Origin: Orrella sp037026685
GTDB lineage: Bacteria; Pseudomonadota; Gammaproteobacteria; Burkholderiales; Burkholderiaceae_B
Assembly: GCF_037026685.1 (NCBI RefSeq)
Contig: NZ_JBANET010000019.1
Span: forward strand, 1 to 64,000
DNA: 64,000 nucleotides
Direction: 5' to 3'
The notes under the pieces are model-generated. The model was not told the DNA's origin. It searched no databases and saw nothing but the letters and a program-made list of their open reading frames with translations. The translations under genes were made by a program, and so were the position numbers. This document shows positions 17,240 to 26,188 of this stretch, piece after piece (the stretch's first letter is position 1; every line of letters starts with the position of its first letter).

Positions 17240-20200
17240 TCAGCGCTGCATCGCGTCCCAGGCCTTTTGCAGGCGCTTGACCGACACCGGCATGGGCGTG
17301 CGCAGCTCCTGGGCGAACAGGGCCACGCGCAATTCCTCGAGCAGCCAGCGGAATTCGTCCAGGCCGGCATCGGGCGCTCCCTTGCGCGCCGCCCTGGCCC
17401 GCTGATAGAGCGTGAGCAAGGGCGCCATCTCCTGCATCAGCCGCGCATCGCGCGCCGGGTCGGCACGCAGCTTGTCGATGCGGGCGGACACGGCCTTCAG
17501 ATACCGAGGGAAATGGGCCAGCTGCGCTTGCGCGGTATCGCGCACGAACCATTTGCAGACCAGCGCGCCCAGCTGCTGCTGCATGTCGGCGTACGCCGCC
17601 GCATGGGACTTGGCCTGCGGCAGCTTGCGCTGCACCGCGGTCCATTCGGCCAGCACCGTGCCGGCCAGCCGCGCGACCTCCTGGGCCAGCAGGCCGATCC
17701 GGCCCTTGCCCTCGGCCTTGCGCGCCGCGAACTGCGCGGCATCGGCAGGCCAGGGTTCGGCCAGGCAGGCCTGTCCGATCGCGCAGTCGATGATCTGGTC
17801 GCGCAGCTCTTCCTGGGTACCCAGCGGCATGTAGAGCATGCTGATGCGGGTCAGCTCGTGCAGGTTCTTCTCCAGGAAGCGCACCTGCTCGCGCAGGCCC
17901 AGCTTGAACAGGCGCAGCAGCCCGGCCCTGTGATGGCGGCGGGCCTCTTCCGGGTCGTCGAACACGTCCAGGTCGCAATGGCCGCCGCGATCGACCAGCG
18001 CCGGATAGCCCACGAAGGACTGCCCCTTGCGCTGGATCTCCATCAGCTCGGGCAAGGTGCCGAATGTCCAGTCGCTCAGGTTCTCGTGCGAGAGGGCCTG
18101 CGCCACGCCGGCATCGCGCGCGGCGACCTGCTGGAAGGTGGCCTGCGCCTGCTTGCCCAGTTCGGCCTTGAGCTGGGCAAGGTTGCGGCCCGCGCCCAGC
18201 ATGCGGCCATGCTCGTCCACCACCTTGAAGTTCATGAACAGGTGGGCAGGCAGCGTCTCGAGCTTGAAGTCGCCCGGCTGCGGGCGGACCTTGACCTGCT
18301 CCCACATGTCGGCGATGAGCGCATCGAGCAGGCCCTGCTGGGGATCGTCCAGGCGCTCGTACCAGCGCTCGTAGAAGCCGGCAGCGTAGTCGGGCAAGGG
18401 CACGCAATGGCGGCGCAGCTTCTGCGGCAGCGACTTGAGCAGCAGCTGGACCTTTTCCTTGAGCATGCCCGGCACCAGCCATTCGCAGCGCTGCGCGTCG
18501 ATCTGGTTCAGGGCGAACAGCGGCACGGTCAGGGTCACGCCGTCGCGCGGCGAACCCGGCTCGAAGTGGTAATCCAGCGGCATGGCCACCCCATGCCACT
18601 GGACCTTCTTGGGAAAGACGTCGGTGGTGATGCCGGCCGCCTCGTGCCGCATCAGTTCCTCGCGCGTGAGCAGCAGGGCCTGCGCCGCGGGCTTGTCCAG
18701 CTTGGCATACCACGCTTCGAGCGTGGCCTGCTGGCTCATCTCGGCCGGCAGCTGCCGGTCGTAGAACACGAAGATCAGCTCGTCATCGACCAGGATGTCG
18801 GGCCGGCGGCTCTGGTGTTCGAGCTTCTCGATCTGGGCCACCAGCTTGCGGTTGTGCGCCACGAAGGGCAGGCGCGTATCGATGTCGCCCTCGACCAGCG
18901 CCTGGCGGATGAACAGTTCGCGGGCGTGGGCCGGGTTGATGCGGCCGTAGTGCACGCGCCGGCCGGTGTAGACGGGCAGGCCATAGAGCGTGCCGCGCTC
19001 GTTGGCCACCACCTGTCCGGCCTTGCGGTCCCAGCGCGGATCCGAGTGCACCCGGCGGATCAGGTGCGGCGCCGCGCGTTCGAGCCAGGTCGGCTCGATG
19101 CGCGCGACGCAGCGGGCATACAGCCGCGTGGTCTCGACCAGCTCGGCCGCGACCACCCATTTGCCGGCCTTGCGCGCCAGGCGCGAGCCCGGGTGGATGT
19201 GAAAGCGGATCTCGCGCGCGCCCTGGTAGTGGCCGGCCTCTTCGCTCTTGAGGCCCACGTTGCCCAGCAGGCCGGTCAGCAGCGCCAGGTGGATCTGCTC
19301 GTAGGTGGCCGGGCTCTGGTTCAGCCGCCAGCCCTGCTCGCCCACCAGGGCGGCCAGCTGGGTATGGACGTCGTGCCACTCGCGCAGGCGCACCGGCGAG
19401 AGGAAGTGCTGGCGCAGCAAGGCCACCAGCTTGCGCTGCGACCCCTTGTGCGCGACCTGCTCGCCATACCATTGCCACAGCTTGAGATAGGAAAGGAACT
19501 CGGATTTCTCGTCGGCAAAGCGGGCGTGCGCGGCCTCGGCGGCCTCGCGCTCGGCCAGGGGACGGTCGCGCGGGTCCTGCACCGACAGCGCCGAGGCGAT
19601 CACCAGCATCTCGGCCAGGCAGTCGTGCTGGCGGGCAGCCAGGATCATGCGGCCGATGCGCGGATCGACCGGCAGCTTGGCCAGCGCCCTGCCGGTTTCG
19701 GTCAGGGCGTTGGCCTCGTCGATGGCGCCCAGCTCCTGCAGCAGGTGGTAGCCGTCGGCCACCGCCCTGCCCGGCGGCGCCTCGACGAAGGGGAACTGCT
19801 CGATATCGTCGAGCTTGAGCGCCTTCATGCGCAGGATCACCGAGGCCAGCGAGGAGCGCAGCACCTCGGGGTCGGTGAAAGGCGGGCGGGCGTTGAAGTC
19901 GGCCTCGTCGTACAGCCTCAGGCAGATGCCCGGCCCCACGCGGCCGCAGCGCCCGGCCCGCTGGTTGGCCGAGGCGCGGCTGATGGGCTCGATGCGCAGC
20001 TGCTCGACCTTGTTGCGCCACGAATAGCGCTTGATGCGCGCCAGCCCGCTGTCGATGACAAAACGGATGCCGGGCACGGTCAGCGAGGTTTCCGCCACGT
20101 TGGTGGCCAGCACGATGCGGCGCGCGTTGCCGCGCGGATGGAAAATCCGCTCCTGCTCGGCCTGGGTCAGCCGCGCGAACAGCGGCAACACCTCGGTGGC

Positions 20201-21046
20201 CGGCGGATGGCGCTTGCGCAGGGCTTCGGCGGCTTCGCGGATCTCGCGCTCGCCGGGCAGGAAAACCAGCACGTCTCCCGGGCCGCTGCGGGCGCATTCG
20301 TCCACGCCCTCGACGATGGCATCGATCAGGTCGCGCTCCTCGTCGCCGGACAGGCGCTGCGCATCGCGCCGCGCGCCCTCGTCCTGCTGCGCTTGCGGGT
20401 GCACGGGCCGGTAGCGGATTTCCACCGGATACAGCCGCCCCGAGACGGCAATCACCGGCGCGGGCCTGCCCTGCGCGTCGGCGAAGTGCCGCGCGAACCG
20501 CTCGGCGTCGATGGTGGCCGAGGTGATGATGAGCTTCAGATCGGGCCGGCGCGGCAGCAACTGCTTGAGGTAGCCCAGCAGGAAGTCGATGTTCAGGCTG
20601 CGCTCGTGGGCCTCGTCGATGATCAGGGTGTCGTAGCGGCGCAGCAAGGGGTCGCGCTGCGACTCGGACAGCAGGATGCCGTCGGTCATCAGCTTGATGG
20701 CCGCCTGCGGGCCGGTGCGGTCGTGAAAGCGCACCTGGTAGCCGACCCACTCGCCCAGGGGGGTATTGAGCTCCTCGGCCACGCGCTTGGCCACCGAGGT
20801 GGCCGCCAGCCGGCGCGGCTGGGTGTGGCCGATCATGCGCGCGAGCCCCCGCCCCATCTCCAGGCATATCTTGGGCAGCTGCGTGGTCTTGCCCGAGCCG
20901 GTCTCGCCGCTGACGATGGTGACCTGGTGCGCGGCGATGGCGCGCGCGATCTCCTGCCGTCGCGCGCTGACGGGCAGGTCTTCGGGGTAGGAAACGGGCG
21001 GAGCGCGCCGGGCCTCGCGAGGGGCGGAGCCGGAAGATTCGGACAT
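17240..21046 (-). CDS. hrpA: ATP-dependent RNA helicase HrpA
   Basis: A 1268-residue DEAH-box RNA helicase, full-length for HrpA, which processes structured mRNAs and rescues ribosomes collided on them. Motif I SGETGSGKTTQ is near residue 45, motif II IIDEAHERS follows, SATIDAERFA is motif III and ATNVAETSLTVPGI and QRAGRCGRVGPG are motifs V and VI. The helicase-associated HA2/OB region is followed by the long HrpA-specific C-terminal domain. It diverges from argA with the two starts 99 bp apart. Confidence 0.95.
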   Translation of the reverse strand: MSESSGSAPREARRAPPVSYPEDLPVSARRQEIARAIAAHQVTIVSGETGSGKTTQLPKICLEMGRGLARMIGHTQPRRLAATSVAKRVAEELNTPLGEWVGYQVRFHDRTGPQAAIKLMTDGILLSESQRDPLLRRYDTLIIDEAHERSLNIDFLLGYLKQLLPRRPDLKLIITSATIDAERFARHFADAQGRPAPVIAVSGRLYPVEIRYRPVHPQAQQDEGARRDAQRLSGDEERDLIDAIVEGVDECARSGPGDVLVFLPGEREIREAAEALRKRHPPATEVLPLFARLTQAEQERIFHPRGNARRIVLATNVAETSLTVPGIRFVIDSGLARIKRYSWRNKVEQLRIEPISRASANQRAGRCGRVGPGICLRLYDEADFNARPPFTDPEVLRSSLASVILRMKALKLDDIEQFPFVEAPPGRAVADGYHLLQELGAIDEANALTETGRALAKLPVDPRIGRMILAARQHDCLAEMLVIASALSVQDPRDRPLAEREAAEAAHARFADEKSEFLSYLKLWQWYGEQVAHKGSQRKLVALLRQHFLSPVRLREWHDVHTQLAALVGEQGWRLNQSPATYEQIHLALLTGLLGNVGLKSEEAGHYQGAREIRFHIHPGSRLARKAGKWVVAAELVETTRLYARCVARIEPTWLERAAPHLIRRVHSDPRWDRKAGQVVANERGTLYGLPVYTGRRVHYGRINPAHARELFIRQALVEGDIDTRLPFVAHNRKLVAQIEKLEHQSRRPDILVDDELIFVFYDRQLPAEMSQQATLEAWYAKLDKPAAQALLLTREELMRHEAAGITTDVFPKKVQWHGVAMPLDYHFEPGSPRDGVTLTVPLFALNQIDAQRCEWLVPGMLKEKVQLLLKSLPQKLRRHCVPLPDYAAGFYERWYERLDDPQQGLLDALIADMWEQVKVRPQPGDFKLETLPAHLFMNFKVVDEHGRMLGAGRNLAQLKAELGKQAQATFQQVAARDAGVAQALSHENLSDWTFGTLPELMEIQRKGQSFVGYPALVDRGGHCDLDVFDDPEEARRHHRAGLLRLFKLGLREQVRFLEKNLHELTRISMLYMPLGTQEELRDQIIDCAIGQACLAEPWPADAAQFAARKAEGKGRIGLLAQEVARLAGTVLAEWTAVQRKLPQAKSHAAAYADMQQQLGALVCKWFVRDTAQAQLAHFPRYLKAVSARIDKLRADPARDARLMQEMAPLLTLYQRARAARKGAPDAGLDEFRWLLEELRVALFAQELRTPMPVSVKRLQKAWDAMQR

Positions 21047-21073
21047 TGGCTGAATTGCTGCTTTGGACCGATC

Positions 21074-21081
21074 ATTATAAT
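21074..21081. promoter_or_regulatory. Palindromic ATTATAAT, candidate shared -10 region of hrpA and argA
   Basis: ATTATAAT at 21074-21081 contains a perfect TATAAT on the plus strand (21076-21081, towards argA) and, being self-complementary, another on the minus strand (21074-21079, towards hrpA). No good -35 was found on either side (TTGCTG at 21055-21060 gives a 15-bp spacer for argA). It is AT-rich in an otherwise very GC-rich neighbourhood. Confidence 0.4.
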
Positions 21082-21144
21082 TTTGCGATCCGGCCGGCGC
21101 TTGTCCCCCTCGGCGCGCCGCCTTTCCTTGTCCCAGCCCAGACC

Positions 21145-22500
21145 ATGCAAGAGCACGAAACCGAAACCGTCTCCGCCCAAGAGGCCCCCGAATTCGCCCC
21201 CGCGCAATTCGTCCGATGGTTCCGGGAAGTCGCGCCCTACGTGCACGCCTTTCGCGGCAAGACCTTCGTGGTGGCCTTCGGCGGCGAGCTGGTGCAGGCC
21301 GGCGCGCTCAACGCCCTGGTGCAGGACCTGTCGCTGCTCTCGGCCCTGGGGATCAAGCTGGTGCTGGTGCACGGCTCGCGCCCGCAGGTCAACGAACAGC
21401 TGCGGCTCAAGGGCCTGGACCAGCAGTTCGGCCGGGGCATGTCGCCGACCGACGACGCCGCGCTCGAATGCGCCAAGGAGGCGGCCGGCGAGATCCGCCT
21501 GGACATCGAGGCGGCCTTCAGCCAGGGCCTGCCCAATACGCCCATGTCGCATGCGCAGATCCGCGTGATCTCGGGCAACTTCGTGACGGCGCGCCCGGCC
21601 GGGGTGATCGACGGCGTGCACTACCTGCACACCGGCCAGGTGCGCAAGGTCGATGTCGAGGCCATGCGCTTTGCCATCGAGCGCGGCTCCATCCTGCTGC
21701 TCTCGCCGCTGGGCTTCTCGCCCACGGGCGAGGCCTTCAACCTGGCCATGGAAGAGCTGGCCACCAACGTGGCCGTGGCGCTGCGGGCCGAGAAACTGAT
21801 CTTCCTGACCGAGACCCCCGGCGTGCTGAACGAGGACGGCAGCGTGGACACCGAGCTGGCGCGCGACGACGCCGATGCGCTGCTGGCCAGCGGCAAGCTG
21901 GACCCGGACACGGCCTTCTTCCTGCACTATGCCTCGCGCGCGGTCAAGCGCGGCGTCGCCCGCGCGCACCTGGTGCCCTACAGCCTGGACGGCGGCGTGC
22001 TGCTGGAGATCTTCACCCACGACGGCGTGGGCACCATGGTGGTCGAGGACACCCTGGACGACCTGCGTGCGGCCACGGTCGATGACGTGGGCGCGATCCT
22101 CAAGCTGATCGAACCGCTGGAGGCCGACGGCACGCTGGTGCCGCGCGGACGCAGCGTGATCGAGCAGGACGTGGAGAGTTTTACCGTGCTCGAGCACGAC
22201 GGCGTGATCTACGGCTGCGCGGCGCTGCACGCCTATCCGGCAGAGCAGATGGCCGAGATGGCCTGCCTGATCGTGCATCCCGAGTGGCAGGGCGCGGGAG
22301 AAGGCGAAATGCTGCTGCGCCACATCGAGTCGCGCGCACGCGCCCAGGGGCTGCGCCGGCTGTTCGTGCTGACGACCCGCACCTCGCACTGGTTCATCAA
22401 GCGCGGCTTCGTGCAAGGCGGCATCGCCGACCTGCCGCGCGAAAAGCAGGCCAGCTACAACCGCTCGCGCAACAGCCTGGTATTCATCAAGCGCCTGTAG
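21145..22500 (+). CDS. argA: Amino-acid N-acetyltransferase (N-acetylglutamate synthase)
   Basis: Catalyses acetyl-CoA + glutamate to N-acetylglutamate, the first step of arginine synthesis. The 451-residue protein has the classical two-domain layout: an amino-acid-kinase fold (KTFVVAFGGELV, KLVLVHGSRPQVN) that carries the arginine feedback site, then a GNAT acetyltransferase domain from about residue 310 (ACLIVHPEWQGAGEGEMLLRH, the acetyl-CoA loop). The ATG at 21145 is preferred over the open frame that continues left. It diverges from hrpA. Confidence 0.95.
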   Translation: MQEHETETVSAQEAPEFAPAQFVRWFREVAPYVHAFRGKTFVVAFGGELVQAGALNALVQDLSLLSALGIKLVLVHGSRPQVNEQLRLKGLDQQFGRGMSPTDDAALECAKEAAGEIRLDIEAAFSQGLPNTPMSHAQIRVISGNFVTARPAGVIDGVHYLHTGQVRKVDVEAMRFAIERGSILLLSPLGFSPTGEAFNLAMEELATNVAVALRAEKLIFLTETPGVLNEDGSVDTELARDDADALLASGKLDPDTAFFLHYASRAVKRGVARAHLVPYSLDGGVLLEIFTHDGVGTMVVEDTLDDLRAATVDDVGAILKLIEPLEADGTLVPRGRSVIEQDVESFTVLEHDGVIYGCAALHAYPAEQMAEMACLIVHPEWQGAGEGEMLLRHIESRARAQGLRRLFVLTTRTSHWFIKRGFVQGGIADLPREKQASYNRSRNSLVFIKRL

Positions 22501-22568
22501 GGGAATGGCCGTAGAGGCCGGCCCCGGGCGTTAAAATCGGGCTTTGCATCCTTATCAGGCTGAAAACC

Positions 22569-22841
22569 ATGGCTCGAACCATCCACTGTGCAAAACTCAA
22601 GCGCGAGGCCGAGGGGCTGGACTTCCCGCCGTACCCGGGTGAAATGGGCCAGCGCATCTGGCAGAACATTTCCAAGCAGGCCTGGGCCGAATGGCAGCAG
22701 GTGCAAACCCGCCTGGTCAACGAGAACCGGCTGAACCTGGCCGATACGCGCGCGCGCAAGTACCTGGCCCAGCAAATGGAAAAATTCCTGTTCGAAGACT
22801 CGGACGTGGAAGCCCAGGGCTACGTGCCGCCCTCGCAATAA
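22569..22841 (+). CDS. yggX: YggX family oxidative damage protection / Fe(II) trafficking protein
   Basis: A 90-residue cytoplasmic protein of the YggX family, implicated in protecting Fe-S clusters and iron handling. It shows the invariant N-terminus ARTIHCAKLKREAEGLD with Cys7, the PPYPGE motif, and the conserved QTRLVNENRLNLADTRARKY segment. It lies 68 bp downstream of argA in the same direction, as in many betaproteobacteria, and converges with phoU across a GC-rich hairpin. Confidence 0.95.
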   Translation: MARTIHCAKLKREAEGLDFPPYPGEMGQRIWQNISKQAWAEWQQVQTRLVNENRLNLADTRARKYLAQQMEKFLFEDSDVEAQGYVPPSQ

Positions 22842-22870
22842 AGCCAGGCTTGCCGCCCGCCCGGCGCGGC

Positions 22871-22891
22871 GGGGCCGGGCCTGCCGGCCCC
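22871..22891. terminator. GC-rich hairpin between convergent yggX and phoU
   Basis: GGGGCCGG (22871-22878) pairs perfectly with CCGGCCCC (22884-22891) around a 5-base loop. It sits between two convergent stop codons, so it could stop transcription from either side, but there is no T-tract on either strand, which makes factor-independent termination doubtful. Confidence 0.35.
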
Positions 22892-22908
22892 CCCGGGCGC
22901 GTGGCGGC

Positions 22909-23661
22909 TCAGGCCTGGGGTTGGTCCTCGGTTTCGCCGCGCGCCTGGCGCTCGGCGTTCTTGACCCCGGTGTGGCGCACGTCGGCGCCATGCACCAGGT
23001 AGATGACGCGCTCGGCCATGTTCTTGCAGTGATCGCCCACGCGCTCGAGCGCGCGCGCCACGAAGATCAGGTCGATGGAGCGCGAGATGGTGCGCGGGTC
23101 CTCGATCATGTAGGTGATGAGGTGGCGCAGCGCGCCCTTCCATTCCTTGTCGACCTCCTTGTCGCTGCGCACCACCTGCGCGGCCTGGATGGCGTCCAGC
23201 CGGGCGAAGGCGTCCAGCGCCTGGCGCAGCATGACCAGCACGTTGTTGGCCATGTGACGCAGTTCGACGATGGGCTGGTAGCGCAGGTCGCCTTCATGGA
23301 TGCGGCGGGCCACGGTGGCCACTTTCTCGGCCTCGTCGCCCGAGCGCTCCATGTCGGTGAGCATCTTGCTGACCGCCAGCATCATGCGCAGGTCGATGGC
23401 GGTGGGCTGGTGGCGCGCAAGAATCAGGCCGATGCGCTCGTCGATCTCGACCTCCAGGCGGTTGACTTCCTTTTCGCGCTCGCGCACCCGCTCGACCAGC
23501 GCCATGTCGCCGCTGGCCAGGGCGTCGATGCCGTCCTGGATCATGGCTTCGACCAGACCGCCCATTTGCAGGAACTGCGAACGGATCCGCTCGATGTCCA
23601 GATCGAATTGCTTGTTGGTGTGCTCGGTCATCCCAGATACCTGTGTGATGGATTGCGCCAT
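22909..23661 (-). CDS. phoU: Phosphate-signalling regulator PhoU
   Basis: A 250-residue all-helical PhoU protein with two PhoU repeats (about residues 25-110 and 130-215), each carrying metal-cluster motifs of the E/DxxxD type. It links the Pst transporter to the PhoR/PhoB two-component system and represses the Pho regulon when phosphate is plentiful. The ATG at 23661 has a good AGGAG ten bases upstream. An internal ATG at 23631 (MTEHTNKQFD) matches many homologues and is the alternative. No pst genes are adjacent. A Pho-box-like repeat stands in the spacer upstream, suggesting control by PhoB. Confidence 0.94.
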   Translation of the reverse strand: MAQSITQVSGMTEHTNKQFDLDIERIRSQFLQMGGLVEAMIQDGIDALASGDMALVERVREREKEVNRLEVEIDERIGLILARHQPTAIDLRMMLAVSKMLTDMERSGDEAEKVATVARRIHEGDLRYQPIVELRHMANNVLVMLRQALDAFARLDAIQAAQVVRSDKEVDKEWKGALRHLITYMIEDPRTISRSIDLIFVARALERVGDHCKNMAERVIYLVHGADVRHTGVKNAERQARGETEDQPQA

Positions 23662-23732
23662 GGTCCGCCGCTCCTGTTACGGGCTTGCCGTCCTGCCGGC
23701 CCAACATGGACGGCGCGAGAAGCGGCAAGCAT

Positions 23733-23761
23733 ATGACTCACATATGACACCATTATGAACC
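23733..23761 (-). promoter_or_regulatory. Pho-box-like direct repeats upstream of phoU
   Basis: On the minus strand three 7-bp elements recur at exact 11-bp intervals: GGTTCAT (23755-23761), GTGTCAT (23744-23750) and GAGTCAT (23733-23739), separated by 4-bp AT-rich spacers. The PhoB consensus is CTGTCAT repeated every 11 bp. The central and last elements match it in 6/7 and 5/7 positions. The last element ends 71 bp before the phoU start. No clear -10 was identified after it. Confidence 0.5.
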
Positions 23762-24430
23762 AGGAAGCCTGCGCACGCCCGACTGGGTGGCGAGCAGGGC
23801 CAGCGTGGCGCCGGACAGTGCGAACAGCCCGCAGGTAACCACGCCCGGGATGTTGTTGATGGTGGCCTCCAGCCGCTTGGGATCGTCGATGCGCAGGCCC
23901 GCCACGTCCAGGATGACGTTGCCGTTGTCCGTCACGAAACCGGTGCGCAGCGCCGCCCGCCCGCCCAATTCGGCCAGCCGGCGGCTGACTGCCTCGCGCG
24001 CCATGCCGATGACCTCGACCGGCAGCGGGAAGGCCCCCAGGCGCCGCACCAGCTTGGACTCGTCGGCGATGCAGACGAAGCGCTCGGCGACCGAGGCGAC
24101 GATCTTCTCGCGCGTGAGCGCACCGCCCCCGCCCTTGATCATGTGCAGGCCGGTGTCGATTTCGTCGGCGCCGTCCACGTACACCGGCATGCTGCGCACC
24201 TCGTTCAGGTCCAGCACGGGCAGCCCGTGGCGCGCCAGGCGCGCGGCGCTGCGCTCGGAGCTGGCCACGGTGCCGAGCAGCCGCGTCTTGTAGCGGGACA
24301 GTCCGTCGATGAACAGATCGGCTGTCGAGCCGGTGCCCACGCCGATCACGGTCTGCGGGCCCAGGAACGGTTCGATGTAGTCGAGCGCGGCATCGGCCGC
24401 TTGCTGCTTGAGTTGCTGTTGCGTAAGCAT
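23753..24430 (-). CDS. rpiA: Ribose-5-phosphate isomerase A
   Basis: Interconverts ribose-5-phosphate and ribulose-5-phosphate in the pentose phosphate pathway. The 225-residue enzyme carries GVGTGSTADLFID (phosphate loop), VDGADEID and KGGGGALTREKI (catalytic residues) in the RpiA order. The ATG at 24430 has AGGTGA just upstream and matches family N-termini. An upstream in-frame start at 24460 is less likely. It is 31 bp downstream of aidB in the same direction and precedes phoU. Confidence 0.96.
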   Translation of the reverse strand: MLTQQQLKQQAADAALDYIEPFLGPQTVIGVGTGSTADLFIDGLSRYKTRLLGTVASSERSAARLARHGLPVLDLNEVRSMPVYVDGADEIDTGLHMIKGGGGALTREKIVASVAERFVCIADESKLVRRLGAFPLPVEVIGMAREAVSRRLAELGGRAALRTGFVTDNGNVILDVAGLRIDDPKRLEATINNIPGVVTCGLFALSGATLALLATQSGVRRLPGS

Positions 24431-24461
24431 GGGGTCACCTGTGGGCAATTGGCGGGGCAAT

Positions 24462-26120
24462 TTAGCAGATTGGCGGCCAGGCCCGGCGCAGCAGGCGCTC
24501 GTCGCAGGCCTGGGCCGGCAGGCCGCCGCACAGGCCTGCCGGCTCGCCCAGCCGCGCCAGCACGAAAGCCTGGGCCACCGGCGCAGGCGCGTGGCGGATC
24601 AGCAGCGCCGCCTGCCACAGGCAGGCGAGCCGCGCGGCCAGGCGGCGCGCCAGGCCCTGGGCCTGCCCGGCGCTGGCGGCCAGGGCCTCGAAATCGCGCA
24701 AGGCCTCATCATAAAGGGCGAACTGGCCGCGCGCCGGCAGCAGCTCGTCGCGCAGCGCCGGCAAGGCCTGCGGATGGCGCTGCAGCGCCCGCAGCACGTC
24801 CAGGGCCATGATGTTGCCCGCCCCTTCCCAGATGGAGTTGACCGGCGCCTCGCGGTATAGCCGCGCCAGCATGGATTCCTCGACATAGCCGTTGCCGCCC
24901 AGCACCTCCATGCATTCGGCCAGCGCGGCGATGGTCCGCTTGCATATCCACAGCTTGGCGGCGGGCGTGCCCAGGCGCGCCAGGGCCTGCTCGGCCGGGT
25001 CCTGCGCGCGGTCGAAGGCCCGCGCCAGGCGCAGGGCCAGCGCGGTGGCGGCCTCGCTCTCGAGCGTCAGGTCGCACAGCACGTTGCGCATCAGGGGATG
25101 CTCGATGAGCGGCTTGCCGAAGGCGCGCCGGCCGCAGGCATGATGCAGCGCCCGCACCAGCGCCTGGCGCAGCAGCGCCGCGCTGCCCAGCGCGCAGTCC
25201 AGGCGGGTGTAGCTGGCGACCTTGATCAGCGTGGCGATGCCGCGGCCGGGCTCGCCCACCATGGCGCCCCAGGCGTCCTGGAACTCGACCTCGGCGCTGG
25301 CATTGCTGCGATTGCCCAGCTTGTCCTTCAGGCGCATCAGGCGCTGCGCATTGCGCCGGCCATCGGGCAGGCGGCGCGGCACGAAAAAACAGGACGGCCC
25401 TTCGGCCGCCTGGGCCAACACCAGGTGCGCATCGGACTGGGGCACCGAATAGAACCATTTATGGCCGCGCAGCAGGTAGGCCTGGCCCTGGCCGGCGCCC
25501 GCGACGGGTTCGGCCCGGGTGGTGTTGGCGCGCACGTCGGAGCCGCCCTGCTTTTCGGTCAGCCCCATGCCCAGCAAGGCGCCGTGCTTGGCCGCCACGG
25601 GCAGGTCGCGCCGATCGTAGCGCGGCGCCATCAGCCGGGGCAGCCACAGCCCGGCATAGTCGATGACGCCGGCCGGCTCTTGCCGCAGCACGGCCAGCGC
25701 GCCGAAAGTCATGGTCACCGGGCACAGGCTGCCGGCCTCGACCTGGCCTTGCATCAGGAACGCCGCCGCGCGCGCGACCTGCGCCCCCGGCGAAGGCTGC
25801 GCCCAGGCGCCGCTGTGCAGGCCGTAGCCGGCCATGTCGGCCAGCAGTTCGTGCCAGGCCGGGCACAGCCGCACCTGGTCGATGCGCCGGCCCTGGGGAT
25901 CGTGGGTGGCCAGCATCGGCGGCTGGGCATTGGCCAGCGCCCCCAGCTCGAACATGCGGCGCCGGCCCAGATGCGCGCCGCGCGCATGCAGCGCGCCGTC
26001 CCAGGCGCCGGCGCCCTCGCGGGCCACGGCCTCGCGCAGGGCCGCGTCGGTCTCGTAGAGGTTGTAGTCCGCCAGCGGCTCGGACTGGTTGAAGACTTCG
26101 TGCGTGCTGCAAGCATCCAT
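24462..26120 (-). CDS. aidB: AidB-like acyl-CoA dehydrogenase (alkylation-response flavoprotein)
   Basis: A 552-residue FAD protein close to E. coli AidB, which binds DNA and is induced by alkylating agents. Recognisable AidB segments include VFNQSEPLADYNLYETDAAL at the N-terminus, QVEAGSLCPVTMTFGA, MGLTEKQGGSDVRANTTRAE, HKWFYSVPQSDAHLVLAQ, LKDKLGNRSNASAEVEFQDA and PVNSIWEGAGNIMALDVLRA. The conserved Arg and Glu of the active-site region are present. GGGAGGG upstream supports the start at 26120 over 26192. It lies between rpiA and rmuC, and mpg (alkyladenine glycosylase) is 2.4 kb away. The physiological substrate of the family is unclear. Confidence 0.93.
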   Translation of the reverse strand: MDACSTHEVFNQSEPLADYNLYETDAALREAVAREGAGAWDGALHARGAHLGRRRMFELGALANAQPPMLATHDPQGRRIDQVRLCPAWHELLADMAGYGLHSGAWAQPSPGAQVARAAAFLMQGQVEAGSLCPVTMTFGALAVLRQEPAGVIDYAGLWLPRLMAPRYDRRDLPVAAKHGALLGMGLTEKQGGSDVRANTTRAEPVAGAGQGQAYLLRGHKWFYSVPQSDAHLVLAQAAEGPSCFFVPRRLPDGRRNAQRLMRLKDKLGNRSNASAEVEFQDAWGAMVGEPGRGIATLIKVASYTRLDCALGSAALLRQALVRALHHACGRRAFGKPLIEHPLMRNVLCDLTLESEAATALALRLARAFDRAQDPAEQALARLGTPAAKLWICKRTIAALAECMEVLGGNGYVEESMLARLYREAPVNSIWEGAGNIMALDVLRALQRHPQALPALRDELLPARGQFALYDEALRDFEALAASAGQAQGLARRLAARLACLWQAALLIRHAPAPVAQAFVLARLGEPAGLCGGLPAQACDERLLRRAWPPIC

Positions 26121-26188
26121 GCGCCGCCCTCCCTGCCCTGGCCGGGCCCCGGCCCGGTCCGGCCATTGTAGGGGCAGCCCCGGCCGGA

